Notes under the pieces: model-generated
Told to the model about the DNA's origin: nothing
What the model saw: the letters and a program-made list of their open reading frames with translations, nothing else
Database searches by the model: none
Source of the DNA: UBA668 sp041394605
Lineage (GTDB): Bacteria > Actinomycetota > Acidimicrobiia > Acidimicrobiales > Ilumatobacteraceae
Direction: 5' to 3'
Assembly: GCA_041394605.1 (NCBI GenBank)
Contig: JAWKHX010000009.1
Location: forward strand, 1 to 64,000
Length of the DNA stretch: 64,000 bases
Translations under genes and position numbers: made by a program
Part shown: positions 25,032 to 35,227 of the stretch, one piece after another
Layout of the letters: every line of letters begins with the position of its first letter
How positions within the stretch are numbered: position 1 is the first letter of the stretch

Positions 25032-28000
25032 ATGCGACAGGCACGGGCGCAGGCAACGGCAGCACGGTCGGGTCGCGCCGGGCGATCCCCGCGGCGACGG
25101 CTCACCGCCGTGCTCGTGGCCATCGGGCTGCTGGCCGCGGCCTGCAACTCGGGCAGCGAGAGCACTCCCTCGTCCACCACGGACGGCGGTGGTGGGGGCG
25201 GTGGTCTGGTGACCCCGGCCGGCAACCCCCGGCTGTTCGGTGTCCGCCTCTCCGAAGGGTCGCGCCTCACGGCCGCGCCGAGCCCGCTCGACGTGGTGGC
25301 CGGCGACCCGATCGACCTCGGCCGGATCGACGAGATCCTCGCCCGCCTCCCCGACTGGACGGGTGGCGAGGGGGACCAGCAGTCGTTCAACTGGCCCACG
25401 GAGTCCGTGCCCCCGCCGCGGACCGGTGAGACGGTGGACGTGCCGTTCCCCCAGCAGGGCCCCACCAACACGCCCGACGTACCCACCGGCCCGCTGCACG
25501 TGCTGCGCCACCAGCCCGACGGGGATGTGCCCGTCGCGCCGTACCTGTCCATCACATTCGACCAGCCGATGGTGCCGGTGGGCACCGTCGGGCAGGTGAA
25601 CGCCTCCGACGTGCCGGTCACCATCACGCCGCAGATCTCCGGCACCTGGCAGTGGATCGGCACCCGCACTCTGCGCTTCGACTACGCCCCCGAGGCGGCC
25701 GGTGACCCGGTGGTGGACCGCCTGCCGATGGCCACCACCTACGCGGTGACAGTGCCCGATGGCACCACCTCTGCGACCGGTGGCGTGCTGGCCGACGAGG
25801 TGTCGTTCACGTTCACCACCCCGCCACCTGGGGTGCAGACGCTCAGCCCGGTCCACGAGAGCCTGGCGCTGGACCAGCTGTGGGTGCTGGTGTTCGACCA
25901 GCGCATCGACCCTGCGGCCGTGCTGCCGACCATCCATGTCACCGCGGGTGGCGACGACGTGCCGCTGCGGCTGGCGTCTGCCGCCGAGGTGGCCGCAGAC
26001 GACAGCGCCCGCAACATCAGCGAGCAGGCCGCCGAGGGCCGGTGGATGGCCGTCCGCCCCGCTGCCCCGATGCCCGCCGACGCAGCCGTGCGCATCGTGG
26101 TGGGGCCGGGCACGCCGTCGGCCGAGGGCCCGGCGACCACCACCGAGCCGTACTCGGCCACCGGGCGCACCTACCCGCCGCTGCGCGTGCGCGACGTGGG
26201 CTGCGACTCCGGCAACCCGTGCCGCCCCGGCGACGGCATCACCGTGGTCTTCACCAACGAACTGGCCGGCAGCAACGACCTGTCCGGCGTGCGCGTGTCG
26301 CCCGCCCCCGCCGGCCTGCGGGTCACCCAGCAGTGGGGCACGGTGCGGATCACCGGCGTCACGGCGGCCCGCACCGAGTACACGGTCACCCTGCCGGCGG
26401 GTCTCACCGACGTGTTCGGCCAGACCCTCGGCGAAGCCGTCACCCGCACGATCACCATCGGCGAGGCCGCGCCGTCGATCCAGCAGTTGGACATGGTGAC
26501 CACGCTCGACCCCTTCGCCGACAGTCAGCAGTTGGGCATCCTCACCGTCAACCACGACGAGTTGCGTGTGCGCGTCTTCGACGCCGACCCGGAGCACTTC
26601 GACGAGTACGTCAACTACTGGTACGCGCGCGACTCGGTGGGCGCTGCCGTGCCGGACTGGACCGTCCTCAGCGACACCACGGTGCGCCCGAGCGGCGACG
26701 CCGATGTGCCGGTGCTGAACGCGATCGACCTCAGCGACGCGCTGGACGGCAAGCCCGGTCATGTGATCGTGCTGGTGGAACCCGTGCCGGCGATCAGCCC
26801 CAACTCGCCCGACTACTGGACGAACCGCCCGTCGCTCACGTGGGCGCAGTCCACCTCGCTGGGCGTGGACGCGCTGTCCGACGCCACCAACGCCACCGTC
26901 TGGGCCACCGACCTGCGCACCGGCGCACCCGTGGACGGCGTCACCGTGCGCCTCTCCACCGGGTTGGACACCACCACCACCGACGGCGACGGCCTGGGCC
27001 GCCTGACCCTGCCGCGCAGCTCCAACGCCGACCAGCCGATCCTCATCGCCACCAAGGGCGACGACACGGCCATCCTGCCGACATGGATGACCGGCTACGA
27101 CGTGCGCGACCAGTTGCGCTGGTACGTGTTCGACGACCGCCAGGTGTACCGGCCCGGCGAGGAGATGCGGGTGAAGGGTTGGGTGCGCCGCCTGGAGGTC
27201 ACCGGCGACGGCGGCCTGCACGCGCCGTCCGCAGCCTCCACCGTGCGTTGGACGCTCACCGACGCCTACGGCGTGGAACTGGCCAACGGCACCGCACCCT
27301 TGGGCCCCCTCGGCGGCTTCGACCTGGCCATCGACGTGCCGGAGACGGCCAACCTCGGCCAGGCCAGCCTGAACTTCGAGCTCACCAGCGCCGGCGGGGT
27401 GGACAACGCGAGCATGTGGCACAGCGTCGACATCCAGGAGTACCGCCGCCCGGAGTTCGAGGTCACCGCCCGGCCGGAGAGCCAGGGCCCGTACCTCAGC
27501 ACCTCGCCGGCCACCGTGGCCGCCGACGCCAACTACTACGCCGGCGGGCCGCTGGCCGACGCGCCGGTGGACTGGTACGTCACCACGACGGAGGGCACCT
27601 ACTCGCCTCCCGGCTGGGACGGCTTCACGTTCGGGGTCTGGCAGCCGTGGTGGTACATGGACGACTTCGGCGGCGACGCCGCGTACGACGCCTACCCCTG
27701 CTGCGGCCCGGTGGGCGACACCACCTCGGTCGAGTACCACGGCACCACCGACGCCGACGGCAGCCACTACCTGCAGATCGACTTCGAGGACGCCGACGGC
27801 GCCCTGCCGGACCTGCCGGTGGTGGTCACCGCGGAGGCCACCGTCACCGATGTGAACCGTCAGGCGTGGGCCGACCGCACGAACCTGCTGGTCCACGCGG
27901 CCGACCGCTACGTGGGCTTGCGCACCGCGCGGGCGTTCGTCCGCCAGGGCGACTCGTTGGACGTGGACGTCGTGGTCACGGGCATCGACGGGCGGGCCGT

Positions 28001-31000
28001 GCCGGGCGTGACCCTCACCGTCACCGCCGGCCGGGTGGAGTGGGTGTACACCGACGGCGAGTGGGCCGAACAGGTGCTGGACGAGGTGGATTGCCCGGTC
28101 ACGTCCGCCGAAGAGGCCGTGCCCTGCTCGTTCCCCACCGAGATCGGCGGCCAGTACCGCGTCACCGCCGTGGTGGCCGACGCGCACGGCGGCCACAACC
28201 GCACCGAACTCACCACCTGGGTCACCGGCGCCTCCGCACGGCCCTCCACCCGGGTGGAGCAGGAGACCGTGACGGTCGTGCCGGACCGCACCGACTACGC
28301 CCCCGGCGACACGGCCGAACTGCTGGTGCAGGCGCCGTTCACCGATGGCACCGGCCTGCTGACGGTCAGCCACCAGGGCATCCGCTCGTCGGAGACGTTC
28401 ACCGTCACCGGCGGCACCGCGGTGCTGCAGATCCCGCTCACCGAATCCGACGTGCCGGGGCTGGACGTGGCCGTCGAAGTGGTCGGCGCCACCCCTCGTA
28501 CCGCTGCCGATGGCTCGGTGCTCGCCGACGTGCCGCCCCGCCCCGCCTACGCGGTGGGCGGGTTGAGCCTGCCGGTGTCGCTGGTGACCCGCACGCTCAC
28601 GGTGGATGTGAGTCCGGCGAACCCCACCGTGCAGCCGGGGGACACGACGTCGCTGGACGTCCGCGTCACCGATGCCGCCGGCCGACCCGTGGCCGGCAGC
28701 GAACTGGCCGTGGTGGTGGTGGACGAGGCGGTGTTGGCACTGTCCGGCTACGAGCTTGCCGACCCGCTGGCCGCGTTCTACTCACCCGCCATGCAGTACG
28801 GCGACCGGGCCTACTCGCGCAGCCTGCTGCACCTGCTGGACCCCGACCTGTTGACCGGCGGCAGCCGCGACGAGTCCACCGCGGCGACGGAGGCAGCCAG
28901 CGAGACGACGGCAGCTGGCAGCGAGCCGGACATGGCCCCCGGCGCCGACACCGCGGGCGGCGGCGAGGCAGCTGCCGACGACGGGAAGTCCAATTCCGCC
29001 GGCGGCGCAATCGACGTGCGTTCGCAGTTCGATGCGCTCGCCCTGTTCGAGCCGTCCGTCACGACCGGCGCCGACGGCACGGTGTCCGTCCCGTTCACCA
29101 TGCCGGACACGCTCACCCGCTACCGGGTGATGGTGGTCGCGGTGTCGGGCGACGAGCGCTTCGGTTCCGGCGAGAGCGCGGTGACCGCCCAACTGCCGCT
29201 GTCCGTGCGGCCCAGCGCGCCGCGCTTCGCCAACTACGGCGACCAGTTCCAGTTCCCCGTCGTCGTCCAGAACCTCACCGACAACGACCTCGCCGTGGAC
29301 GTGGTGCTGGAGACGTCCAACCTGCAGCCCGGCCAGGCGGTGGGCCAGACGGTGCAGGTGCCCGCGGGCGACCGGGTGGAGGTTCGCTTCCCCGTCGCCA
29401 CCGCCGAGGCCGGCACCGCCGGGTACCGGGTGGCGGTGGTCAGTGGCGACCTGGCCGACGCTGCCACCGGGTCGCTCCCCGTCTACACGCCGGCCACCGC
29501 CGAGGCGTTCGCCACCTACGGCGTGGTCGACAACGGGTCGGTCGTGCAGCCGCTGCTGGCGCCGGAGGGTGTGATCCCCGAGTACGGCGGGCTGGAGGTC
29601 ACCACGTCCTCCACGGCGCTGCAGGCGCTGACGGACGCCGTGCTGTACATCCAGCGCTACCGCTACGACTCCACGGACGCGATGGCGTCGCGGATCATGG
29701 CGATCGCGTCACTGCGTGACGTGCTCGAGGCGTTCGCCGCCGACGGCCTGCCCTCCGCCGCCGAGATGGACGCCACCGTCGAGGCCGACGTGCAGCGGCT
29801 GGTCGCCCTGCAGATGTACGACGGCGGGTGGGGCTGGTGGGACGTCTTCCACCAGTCGCTGCCGTACCAGACCGTGCAGGTGACGCACGCGCTGCTGCTG
29901 GCGAAGGCCAACGGCTACACGGTCCCGCAGGCGGCGCTGGACAGCGCGCTGCAGTACCTGGCGGACATCCGCTCGCACATCCCCGCCGAGTACGGCCAGC
30001 AGGAGAAGGACACCATCCGTGCCTACGCGGTCTGGGTGCTGGACCTCGCCGGCCGCCGCGACACCGCTGCCGCCCAGGCGCTCCTCGACGAGCGCGGCGA
30101 CGCGCTGCAGGCCGACGCGCTGGCGTGGATCTGGGGCTCGCTGACGAACGCCTCGTCCCGCGCCGAGGTCGCCCGGGTCATCGGCAACCGGGCGGTGGAG
30201 ACCGCGGGTGCGGCCAACATCACCACCGCCTACGACGACGGCGCCTACGTCATCCTCCACAGCGACCGGCGCACCGACGGCATCGTCCTCGACGCCCTCA
30301 TCGCCCAGCAGCCGGACAGCGACCTGATCCCCAAGCTGGTGGCCGGCCTGCTGGCCCACCGTGTGCAGGGTGCATGGGACGACATCCAGGAGAACTCGTT
30401 CATCCTGCTCGCCCTGCACCACTACTTCACCGAGTTCGAGGCCCAGACGCCGGACTTCGTGGCCCGGGTGTGGCTCGGCGACCGCTACGCCGGCAGCCAC
30501 ACGTTCCAGGGACGGGAGACCGACCGGGCGAACATCGACCTGCCGATGGCCGACGTGATCGCCAACGGCGACGGCAACCTGGTGCTGGAGAAGGACGGCA
30601 CCGGCCGGCTGTACTACCGCATCGGCCTGCGCTACGCGCCGGACGACCTGAGCCTCGACCCGCTGGACCGCGGCTTCGTCGTCACCCGCACGTACGAGGC
30701 CGTCGACGACCCCGGCGACGTGTGGCAGGACGCCGACGGCACCTGGCACGTGAAGGCCGGGGCACGGGTGCGGGTGAGCATCCAGATGGTCGCCGACAGC
30801 CAGCGCACGCACGTCGCCCTGGTCGACCCGCTGCCCGCCGGGCTGGAGGCCCTGAACCCCGACCTGGCCAACACGCAGGCCGTGCCGCCGACGGAGGACG
30901 GGGGCGGCATCGGCGGCGTCGTGCCCTACGACTGGGTCTGGTACTGGGGCCCCTGGTACGAGCACCAGCAACTGCGCGACGACCGCACCGAGGCGTTCAC

Positions 31001-31154
31001 CACGTTCCTCCCCGCCGGCACGTACTCGTACACCTACGTCGCCCGGGCCACCACGCCCGGCACGTTCGTGGTGCCGCCTACCCGCGCCGAGGAGATGTAC
31101 GAACCGGAGACGTTCGGCCGCGCCGCCACCGACACGCTCGTGGTGGAGGCCTGA
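25032..31154 (+). CDS. Alpha-2-macroglobulin-family lipoprotein lacking the thioester
   Basis: The 2040-residue lipoprotein has a cleavable signal ending LLAAACNS (Cys38), a glycine-rich spacer, several beta-sandwich MG domains (from about residue 150), the family core (VVVVDEAVLALSGYELADPL; FDALALFEPSVTTGADG) and an alpha-helical toroid (about 1520-1800) with Trp-rich GGWGWWD. A C-terminal receptor-binding-like domain ends it. At the place where thioester members have CxEQ, this one reads RYDSTDAMASR (about residue 1544), so it cannot trap proteases covalently. Bacterial A2Ms guard the periplasm or cell surface against proteases. GGGAGG precedes the ATG. It stands alone, without the usual PbpC partner. 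Confidence 0.88.
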   Translation: MRQARAQATAARSGRAGRSPRRRLTAVLVAIGLLAAACNSGSESTPSSTTDGGGGGGGLVTPAGNPRLFGVRLSEGSRLTAAPSPLDVVAGDPIDLGRIDEILARLPDWTGGEGDQQSFNWPTESVPPPRTGETVDVPFPQQGPTNTPDVPTGPLHVLRHQPDGDVPVAPYLSITFDQPMVPVGTVGQVNASDVPVTITPQISGTWQWIGTRTLRFDYAPEAAGDPVVDRLPMATTYAVTVPDGTTSATGGVLADEVSFTFTTPPPGVQTLSPVHESLALDQLWVLVFDQRIDPAAVLPTIHVTAGGDDVPLRLASAAEVAADDSARNISEQAAEGRWMAVRPAAPMPADAAVRIVVGPGTPSAEGPATTTEPYSATGRTYPPLRVRDVGCDSGNPCRPGDGITVVFTNELAGSNDLSGVRVSPAPAGLRVTQQWGTVRITGVTAARTEYTVTLPAGLTDVFGQTLGEAVTRTITIGEAAPSIQQLDMVTTLDPFADSQQLGILTVNHDELRVRVFDADPEHFDEYVNYWYARDSVGAAVPDWTVLSDTTVRPSGDADVPVLNAIDLSDALDGKPGHVIVLVEPVPAISPNSPDYWTNRPSLTWAQSTSLGVDALSDATNATVWATDLRTGAPVDGVTVRLSTGLDTTTTDGDGLGRLTLPRSSNADQPILIATKGDDTAILPTWMTGYDVRDQLRWYVFDDRQVYRPGEEMRVKGWVRRLEVTGDGGLHAPSAASTVRWTLTDAYGVELANGTAPLGPLGGFDLAIDVPETANLGQASLNFELTSAGGVDNASMWHSVDIQEYRRPEFEVTARPESQGPYLSTSPATVAADANYYAGGPLADAPVDWYVTTTEGTYSPPGWDGFTFGVWQPWWYMDDFGGDAAYDAYPCCGPVGDTTSVEYHGTTDADGSHYLQIDFEDADGALPDLPVVVTAEATVTDVNRQAWADRTNLLVHAADRYVGLRTARAFVRQGDSLDVDVVVTGIDGRAVPGVTLTVTAGRVEWVYTDGEWAEQVLDEVDCPVTSAEEAVPCSFPTEIGGQYRVTAVVADAHGGHNRTELTTWVTGASARPSTRVEQETVTVVPDRTDYAPGDTAELLVQAPFTDGTGLLTVSHQGIRSSETFTVTGGTAVLQIPLTESDVPGLDVAVEVVGATPRTAADGSVLADVPPRPAYAVGGLSLPVSLVTRTLTVDVSPANPTVQPGDTTSLDVRVTDAAGRPVAGSELAVVVVDEAVLALSGYELADPLAAFYSPAMQYGDRAYSRSLLHLLDPDLLTGGSRDESTAATEAASETTAAGSEPDMAPGADTAGGGEAAADDGKSNSAGGAIDVRSQFDALALFEPSVTTGADGTVSVPFTMPDTLTRYRVMVVAVSGDERFGSGESAVTAQLPLSVRPSAPRFANYGDQFQFPVVVQNLTDNDLAVDVVLETSNLQPGQAVGQTVQVPAGDRVEVRFPVATAEAGTAGYRVAVVSGDLADAATGSLPVYTPATAEAFATYGVVDNGSVVQPLLAPEGVIPEYGGLEVTTSSTALQALTDAVLYIQRYRYDSTDAMASRIMAIASLRDVLEAFAADGLPSAAEMDATVEADVQRLVALQMYDGGWGWWDVFHQSLPYQTVQVTHALLLAKANGYTVPQAALDSALQYLADIRSHIPAEYGQQEKDTIRAYAVWVLDLAGRRDTAAAQALLDERGDALQADALAWIWGSLTNASSRAEVARVIGNRAVETAGAANITTAYDDGAYVILHSDRRTDGIVLDALIAQQPDSDLIPKLVAGLLAHRVQGAWDDIQENSFILLALHHYFTEFEAQTPDFVARVWLGDRYAGSHTFQGRETDRANIDLPMADVIANGDGNLVLEKDGTGRLYYRIGLRYAPDDLSLDPLDRGFVVTRTYEAVDDPGDVWQDADGTWHVKAGARVRVSIQMVADSQRTHVALVDPLPAGLEALNPDLANTQAVPPTEDGGGIGGVVPYDWVWYWGPWYEHQQLRDDRTEAFTTFLPAGTYSYTYVARATTPGTFVVPPTRAEEMYEPETFGRAATDTLVVEA

Positions 31155-31185
31155 CAGCACCACCGAAACGGGGCAGACTCGTGAG

Positions 31186-32442
31186 GTGAACTGGGACCAA
31201 CTGGTGCAAGGGGTGGCGCTGCCGTTCCACCCGGATCTCAAGGTGCCGGCGCTGACGGAAGTGCGCCTGCCCGTGCCGCTGCCGGCACCGGTGGAGGACG
31301 TCGAGCGGACGGCCACGGAGGTCGTGGTGGCCCGCCTGGCCGGCAGCGTCACGCCGGGCATGACCGTGGCCGTCGGGGGCGGCAGCCGTGGGCTGACGGA
31401 CCGGGTGCCGCTGCTGCGTGGTGCCATCGCCGGGCTGCGGGCGCTCGGTGCGGAGCCGTTCGTCGTGCCGGCGATGGGCAGCCACGGTGGCGCCACGGCC
31501 GACGGCCAGCGGGCGATGCTGGAGACGCTGGGCATGACGGAGGACGCGCTGGGCGCGGAGATCCGGGCCACGATGGAGACCGTCGAGGTGGCCCGCACCG
31601 CCGCCGGCATGCCGCTGTACCTCGACCGTCACGCGGCGGGGGCGGACCGCATCTTCCCCGTCAACCGGATCAAGCCGCACACGTGCTTCAAGGGGCCGAT
31701 CGAGAGCGGCCTGACCAAGATGTCCGTGGTCGGGTTCGGCAAGCAGCCGGGCGCTGCGCAGATCCACGCCTGCGGGCCGGTGGAGATGCGCAACCGGATC
31801 CTCGACGGGATCGCCGCGCTGAAGGCCACCGGCCGGGTGCTCGGCGGGGTCGGCACCATCGAGTCCGCCGGTGGCGACGTGGTGAAGGTGGCCGCGCTGA
31901 CCGGCGACGAGGTGGGCGCGCAGGCGGAGATCGACCTCACCGACGAGGCCCGGCGGATGGTGCCGCCACTGCCGTTCCCGCAGATCGACGTGCTGATCGT
32001 GGAGAAGGGCGGCAAGGACATCAGCGGCACCACGATGGACCCCAACGTCACCGGTCGCTTCTACGTGCACGGGTTGGCCGACGCGGACGAGCCGGACGTC
32101 AGCACGATCGTGCTGCTCGGCATCACGCCCATCTCCGGCGGCAACGTGCTGGGCATCGGCTTCGCCGACTTCATCCCCGTCTCGGTGGCCCCCGAGATCG
32201 ACTGGAAGAAGACCTACATCAACTGCTTCACGGCCGGCATCGCCGGGGTGCGCCGGGCGCGGATGCCGATGGTGCTGCCGACGGAGGACGACTGCATCAA
32301 GGCCGCGCTCAGCATGTGCGGCCGGGCCTTCGACCAGGACAAGCGGGTGGTGCGGATCGAGAGCACCCTGCACCTCACCCGCTGCTGGGTCAGCGACCCG
32401 CTGCTGCGCGAGTTGCCGGCCGGCGCCGAGATCGTGGCGTGA
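31186..32442 (+). CDS. LarA-like (DUF2088) nickel-pincer racemase homologue
   Basis: This 418-residue protein resembles lactate racemase LarA, which uses a nickel pincer nucleotide. Supporting motifs are VPAMGSHGGATADGQ (His near the active-site His of LarA) and NRIKPHTCFKGPIESGL, followed by KMSVVGFGKQPGAAQIH. Coupling to the next gene (GTGA overlap), a D-2-hydroxyacid oxidase, fits racemisation of an L-hydroxyacid followed by oxidation. LarB/C/E cofactor genes are not in the window. The substrate may not be lactate. CAGACT lies six bases before its GTG. Confidence 0.65.
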   Translation: MNWDQLVQGVALPFHPDLKVPALTEVRLPVPLPAPVEDVERTATEVVVARLAGSVTPGMTVAVGGGSRGLTDRVPLLRGAIAGLRALGAEPFVVPAMGSHGGATADGQRAMLETLGMTEDALGAEIRATMETVEVARTAAGMPLYLDRHAAGADRIFPVNRIKPHTCFKGPIESGLTKMSVVGFGKQPGAAQIHACGPVEMRNRILDGIAALKATGRVLGGVGTIESAGGDVVKVAALTGDEVGAQAEIDLTDEARRMVPPLPFPQIDVLIVEKGGKDISGTTMDPNVTGRFYVHGLADADEPDVSTIVLLGITPISGGNVLGIGFADFIPVSVAPEIDWKKTYINCFTAGIAGVRRARMPMVLPTEDDCIKAALSMCGRAFDQDKRVVRIESTLHLTRCWVSDPLLRELPAGAEIVA

Positions 32443-33785
32443 CCGACCCGCTCGTCGCCGCGCTGACCGCCGCCGTCGGGCCGGACCACGTCCTGCTCGA
32501 CGCCGATGTGCGCGCCGGCTACGAGGTGGACTGGCTGCACCAGTGGGGCGCGCCGTCGCGGTGCGTCGTGCGGCCGGGTTCGGCGGAGGAGGTCGCCGCC
32601 GTGGTGCGGGCCTGCGCCGCGGCGGGGGCGTCGATCGTGCCCCAGGGCGGCAACACCGGGCTGGTCGGCGGCAGCGTCCCCCGTGGTGGGGAGGTGCTGC
32701 TGTCGCTGCGGCGGCTGGACTCGCTGGGGCCGGTGGACGTCGCCGCCCAGCAGGTGACGGCGGGCGCCGGTGTCACCATCGAGCGGCTGCAGGAGCACGC
32801 CCGCGCCGCCGGGCTGGACTTCGCCGTGGACTGGGGGGCGCGGGCCAGCGCAACGGTGGGCGGGGCCGTCAGCACCAATGCCGGCGGCTCACGCGTGGTC
32901 CGCTTCGGCACGATGCGCGCCCAGGTGGCGGGCGTGCAGGCGGTCCTGGCGGACGGGTCGGTGATCACTGACCTCCACGGCCTGCCCAAGCAGACGGCCG
33001 GGGTGCCGCTGGCCCAGTTGCTGGTGGGCAGCGAGGGCACGCTGGGCATCGTCACCGCCGCCCGCCTGCGCCTGGTGCCGTGGTACCGGCAGACGGCGGC
33101 CGCGCTGGTGGCCTGCCCGTCGCTGGTCGATGCGGTCGCGCTGCTGCCCGCGCTGCGGGCGTTGCCCTCGCTGGACGCCGTCGAGCTGCTCATGCCGGAG
33201 GCGGTGGACCTGACCTGCCGCCATCTGGGGATGGCGCCACCGCTCGACCCCGCGTCCGCGGGCGCGTTCCTGCTGGTGGACTGCGCCGCCCACCGCGACC
33301 CGGCCGACGACCTGCTCGGCCTGCTGGCCGACCAGCAGGGTGTGCTGGCCGTGGGGCCGCAGCGGGAGGACCTGTTCCGCATCCGCGACCACGTCACCAT
33401 CGCCCTGGGCGCCGCAGGTGTGCCGCTGAAGCTGGACGTGGCCGTGCCGGTGCTGGACCTCGACCGCCTGGTCCGCCGGGTACGGGCCGCGCTGGCCGCC
33501 CACGCGCCGGCGGCCCGGTTGGTGATGTTCGGTCACCTGGCCGAGGGCAACCTCCACGTCAACGTGCTGGGCGCCGGCGACGCCGCGCCGGCGCTGAAGG
33601 ACGCGATCCTCCAGGCGGCCATCGATCTCGGCGGCACCATCAGCGCCGAGCACGGCATCGGGGTGGCCAAGACGGCCTGGATGGAGCGCCTCCACGGCCC
33701 CGCCCACCTCGCGGCGATGCAGGCCGTCAAGCACGCCCTCGACCCCCACGGCATCCTCAACCCCGGCGTCCTCCTCCCCACCTGA
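32439..33785 (+). CDS. FAD-linked D-lactate/glycolate oxidase (GlcD family)
   Basis: The 448-residue enzyme oxidises 2-hydroxyacids to 2-oxoacids. The FAD-binding PCMH domain (about residues 36-215) contains VPQGGNTGLVGGS, STNAGGSRVVRFG and GSEGTLGIVTAA. The C-terminal cap has the metal-binding GHLAEGNLHVNV and ends with the family signature SAEHGIGVAKTAWM...DPHGILNPG. It is coupled to the LarA-like gene through a GTGA overlap. Substrate choice between lactate, glycolate and 2-hydroxyglutarate is not visible. Confidence 0.9.
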   Translation: MTDPLVAALTAAVGPDHVLLDADVRAGYEVDWLHQWGAPSRCVVRPGSAEEVAAVVRACAAAGASIVPQGGNTGLVGGSVPRGGEVLLSLRRLDSLGPVDVAAQQVTAGAGVTIERLQEHARAAGLDFAVDWGARASATVGGAVSTNAGGSRVVRFGTMRAQVAGVQAVLADGSVITDLHGLPKQTAGVPLAQLLVGSEGTLGIVTAARLRLVPWYRQTAAALVACPSLVDAVALLPALRALPSLDAVELLMPEAVDLTCRHLGMAPPLDPASAGAFLLVDCAAHRDPADDLLGLLADQQGVLAVGPQREDLFRIRDHVTIALGAAGVPLKLDVAVPVLDLDRLVRRVRAALAAHAPAARLVMFGHLAEGNLHVNVLGAGDAAPALKDAILQAAIDLGGTISAEHGIGVAKTAWMERLHGPAHLAAMQAVKHALDPHGILNPGVLLPT

Positions 33786-33800
33786 CGCTGGAGCCGTGGG

Positions 33801-34358
33801 TCAGGGGGTGCGGCGGGACTCGGCGGCGTCGAGCTGGGCGCGGGTGAGGAGTGCGTGCATGGTGAGACCCTCGGCGGTGAGGGCGGCGCCGCCGTCGGGG
33901 CTGCGGTCGATGACGCACAGCACGTGCTGGACGATGGCGCCCCGCTCGCGCAGGTCGTTGGTGCTGATCACCACCTGGCCGCCGGTGGTGATGACGTCCT
34001 CCACCACGGTGACCACCTTGCCCTCGATGTCGGCCCCCTCGGCCAGGCGTGCGGTGCCGTACTCCTTTGCCCTCTTGCGGACGAACGCGGCAGGGATGCC
34101 GGTGTGCAGCGACAGGGCCGTGGCGATGGGGATGCCCCCCATCTCCAGGCCGGCGAGGACCTCCGTGCCCTCCGGCACCATCGGCGCCAGGGCGGCGGCG
34201 ATCTCCGCCAGGAGGTCGGGGCGGGCCTCGAAGCGGTACTTGTCGAAGTACTCGGTGGCGATCTGGCCCGAGCGCAGCGTGAAGGTGCCGGTGAGCCGGC
34301 TGACGGCATTGATCGTGTCGGCGAGCGCGTCGAGGCCGCCCTGGTCCGCAGTGTTCAT
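33801..34358 (-). CDS. pyrE: Orotate phosphoribosyltransferase
   Basis: This 185-residue enzyme joins orotate and PRPP to make OMP in pyrimidine synthesis. The PRPP-binding motif VVTVVEDVITTGGQV and the catalytic-loop region FVRKRAKEYGTA are present. It is convergent with the D-lactate oxidase gene. It lies six bases after the acyl-CoA thioesterase gene on the same strand, probably in one transcript. Other pyrimidine genes are not nearby. Confidence 0.93.
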   Translation of the reverse strand: MNTADQGGLDALADTINAVSRLTGTFTLRSGQIATEYFDKYRFEARPDLLAEIAAALAPMVPEGTEVLAGLEMGGIPIATALSLHTGIPAAFVRKRAKEYGTARLAEGADIEGKVVTVVEDVITTGGQVVISTNDLRERGAIVQHVLCVIDRSPDGGAALTAEGLTMHALLTRAQLDAAESRRTP

Positions 34359-34364
34359 CGGGCG

Positions 34365-35174
34365 TCAGTCTTGCCGTTCGAGGGCGCGCATGAGGACTTC
34401 CTGGGCGACGGTGGCGACGTGCGTGCCGTCCTTCGAGAAGATGTGGCCGATCGCCAGCCCGCGGGCACCCACGTAGCCGTGGCTGGAGAAGTCGTGGAGG
34501 TGCCATTCGTCGGCCTTCATCGGCCGGTGGTACCAGAAGGTGTGGTCGAGGCTGGCGGTGAACGTGGTGCGGTGGGTGCCGGCGAAGCGGGGGTGCGCGG
34601 CACGCACCGCGTCGGTGGCCAGGTCGTCGCTGAGGTAGGCCAGCCAGCAACGGTGCAGCAATTGGTCGTCGGGCGGGAGCTCGGAGGTGACGCGCAGCCA
34701 GGCGGCGCAACGGCCGGCGCCGTCGCGATGGGTGCGCAGTGCCTCGGCGGGGATCCATCGCCGGTCGAACGCCTTGGTCCACCGGTCGCTGGGCAGGTCC
34801 TCGGGCGACGGCAGTTCGGCGTCGAACGGGATGGGGCGGAGGTCCTCGGTCTCCTCCGGGAACTGGAACGAGGCCTCCAGGTTGAGGATTGCCCCGATCG
34901 CCTGGCGGGCAACCACACGCCGTGTGGAGAAACTCCGGCCATTGCGGATGCGGTCCACTTCGAAGCGGATCGGCTCGGTGTGGTCGCCACGCCGAATGAA
35001 ATACGCGCGCAGAGAATGGACTTGTTGATCAGGTTCAGTGGTCATCGCCGCTGCACGTAGGGCTTGAGCCACGATCTGTCCACCGTACAAACCACCCCAC
35101 GGGTAGCGCGGCCCTATTCCGACAAACGTATCGGGACCATGGGGTTCAAGATCGAAGAGTGTCTGCAAGGTCAT
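34365..35174 (-). CDS. tesB: Acyl-CoA thioesterase II (TesB)
   Basis: The 269-residue double hot-dog protein hydrolyses acyl-CoA to free acid and CoA. TesB features are GGLYGGQIVAQAL in the first half and TASLDHTFWYHRP (containing the catalytic Asp) with the downstream FSSHGYVGARGLAIGHIFS in the second half. It is divergent from the small coiled-coil protein gene and upstream of pyrE. Confidence 0.92.
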   Translation of the reverse strand: MTLQTLFDLEPHGPDTFVGIGPRYPWGGLYGGQIVAQALRAAAMTTEPDQQVHSLRAYFIRRGDHTEPIRFEVDRIRNGRSFSTRRVVARQAIGAILNLEASFQFPEETEDLRPIPFDAELPSPEDLPSDRWTKAFDRRWIPAEALRTHRDGAGRCAAWLRVTSELPPDDQLLHRCWLAYLSDDLATDAVRAAHPRFAGTHRTTFTASLDHTFWYHRPMKADEWHLHDFSSHGYVGARGLAIGHIFSKDGTHVATVAQEVLMRALERQD

Positions 35175-35214
35175 TTTCCGATCAACATCCTTTGGTGACG
35201 AACGAATAGGAAAC

Positions 35215-35220
35215 TATGAT
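35215..35220 (+). promoter_or_regulatory. -10 box TATGAT of the small coiled-coil protein gene
   Basis: Seven bases separate it from ATG 35228. The upstream ATG at 35216 lies inside this box, so it is unlikely to be the start. Confidence 0.55.
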
Positions 35221-35227
35221 GGTCCGT

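Noticed and set aside
24918..28373. 1151-residue open frame on the minus strand across the macroglobulin gene
   Set aside because: It is opposite a clear family member, rich in His/Arg/Gly as expected of a GC-rich antisense frame, and has no recognisable motif.
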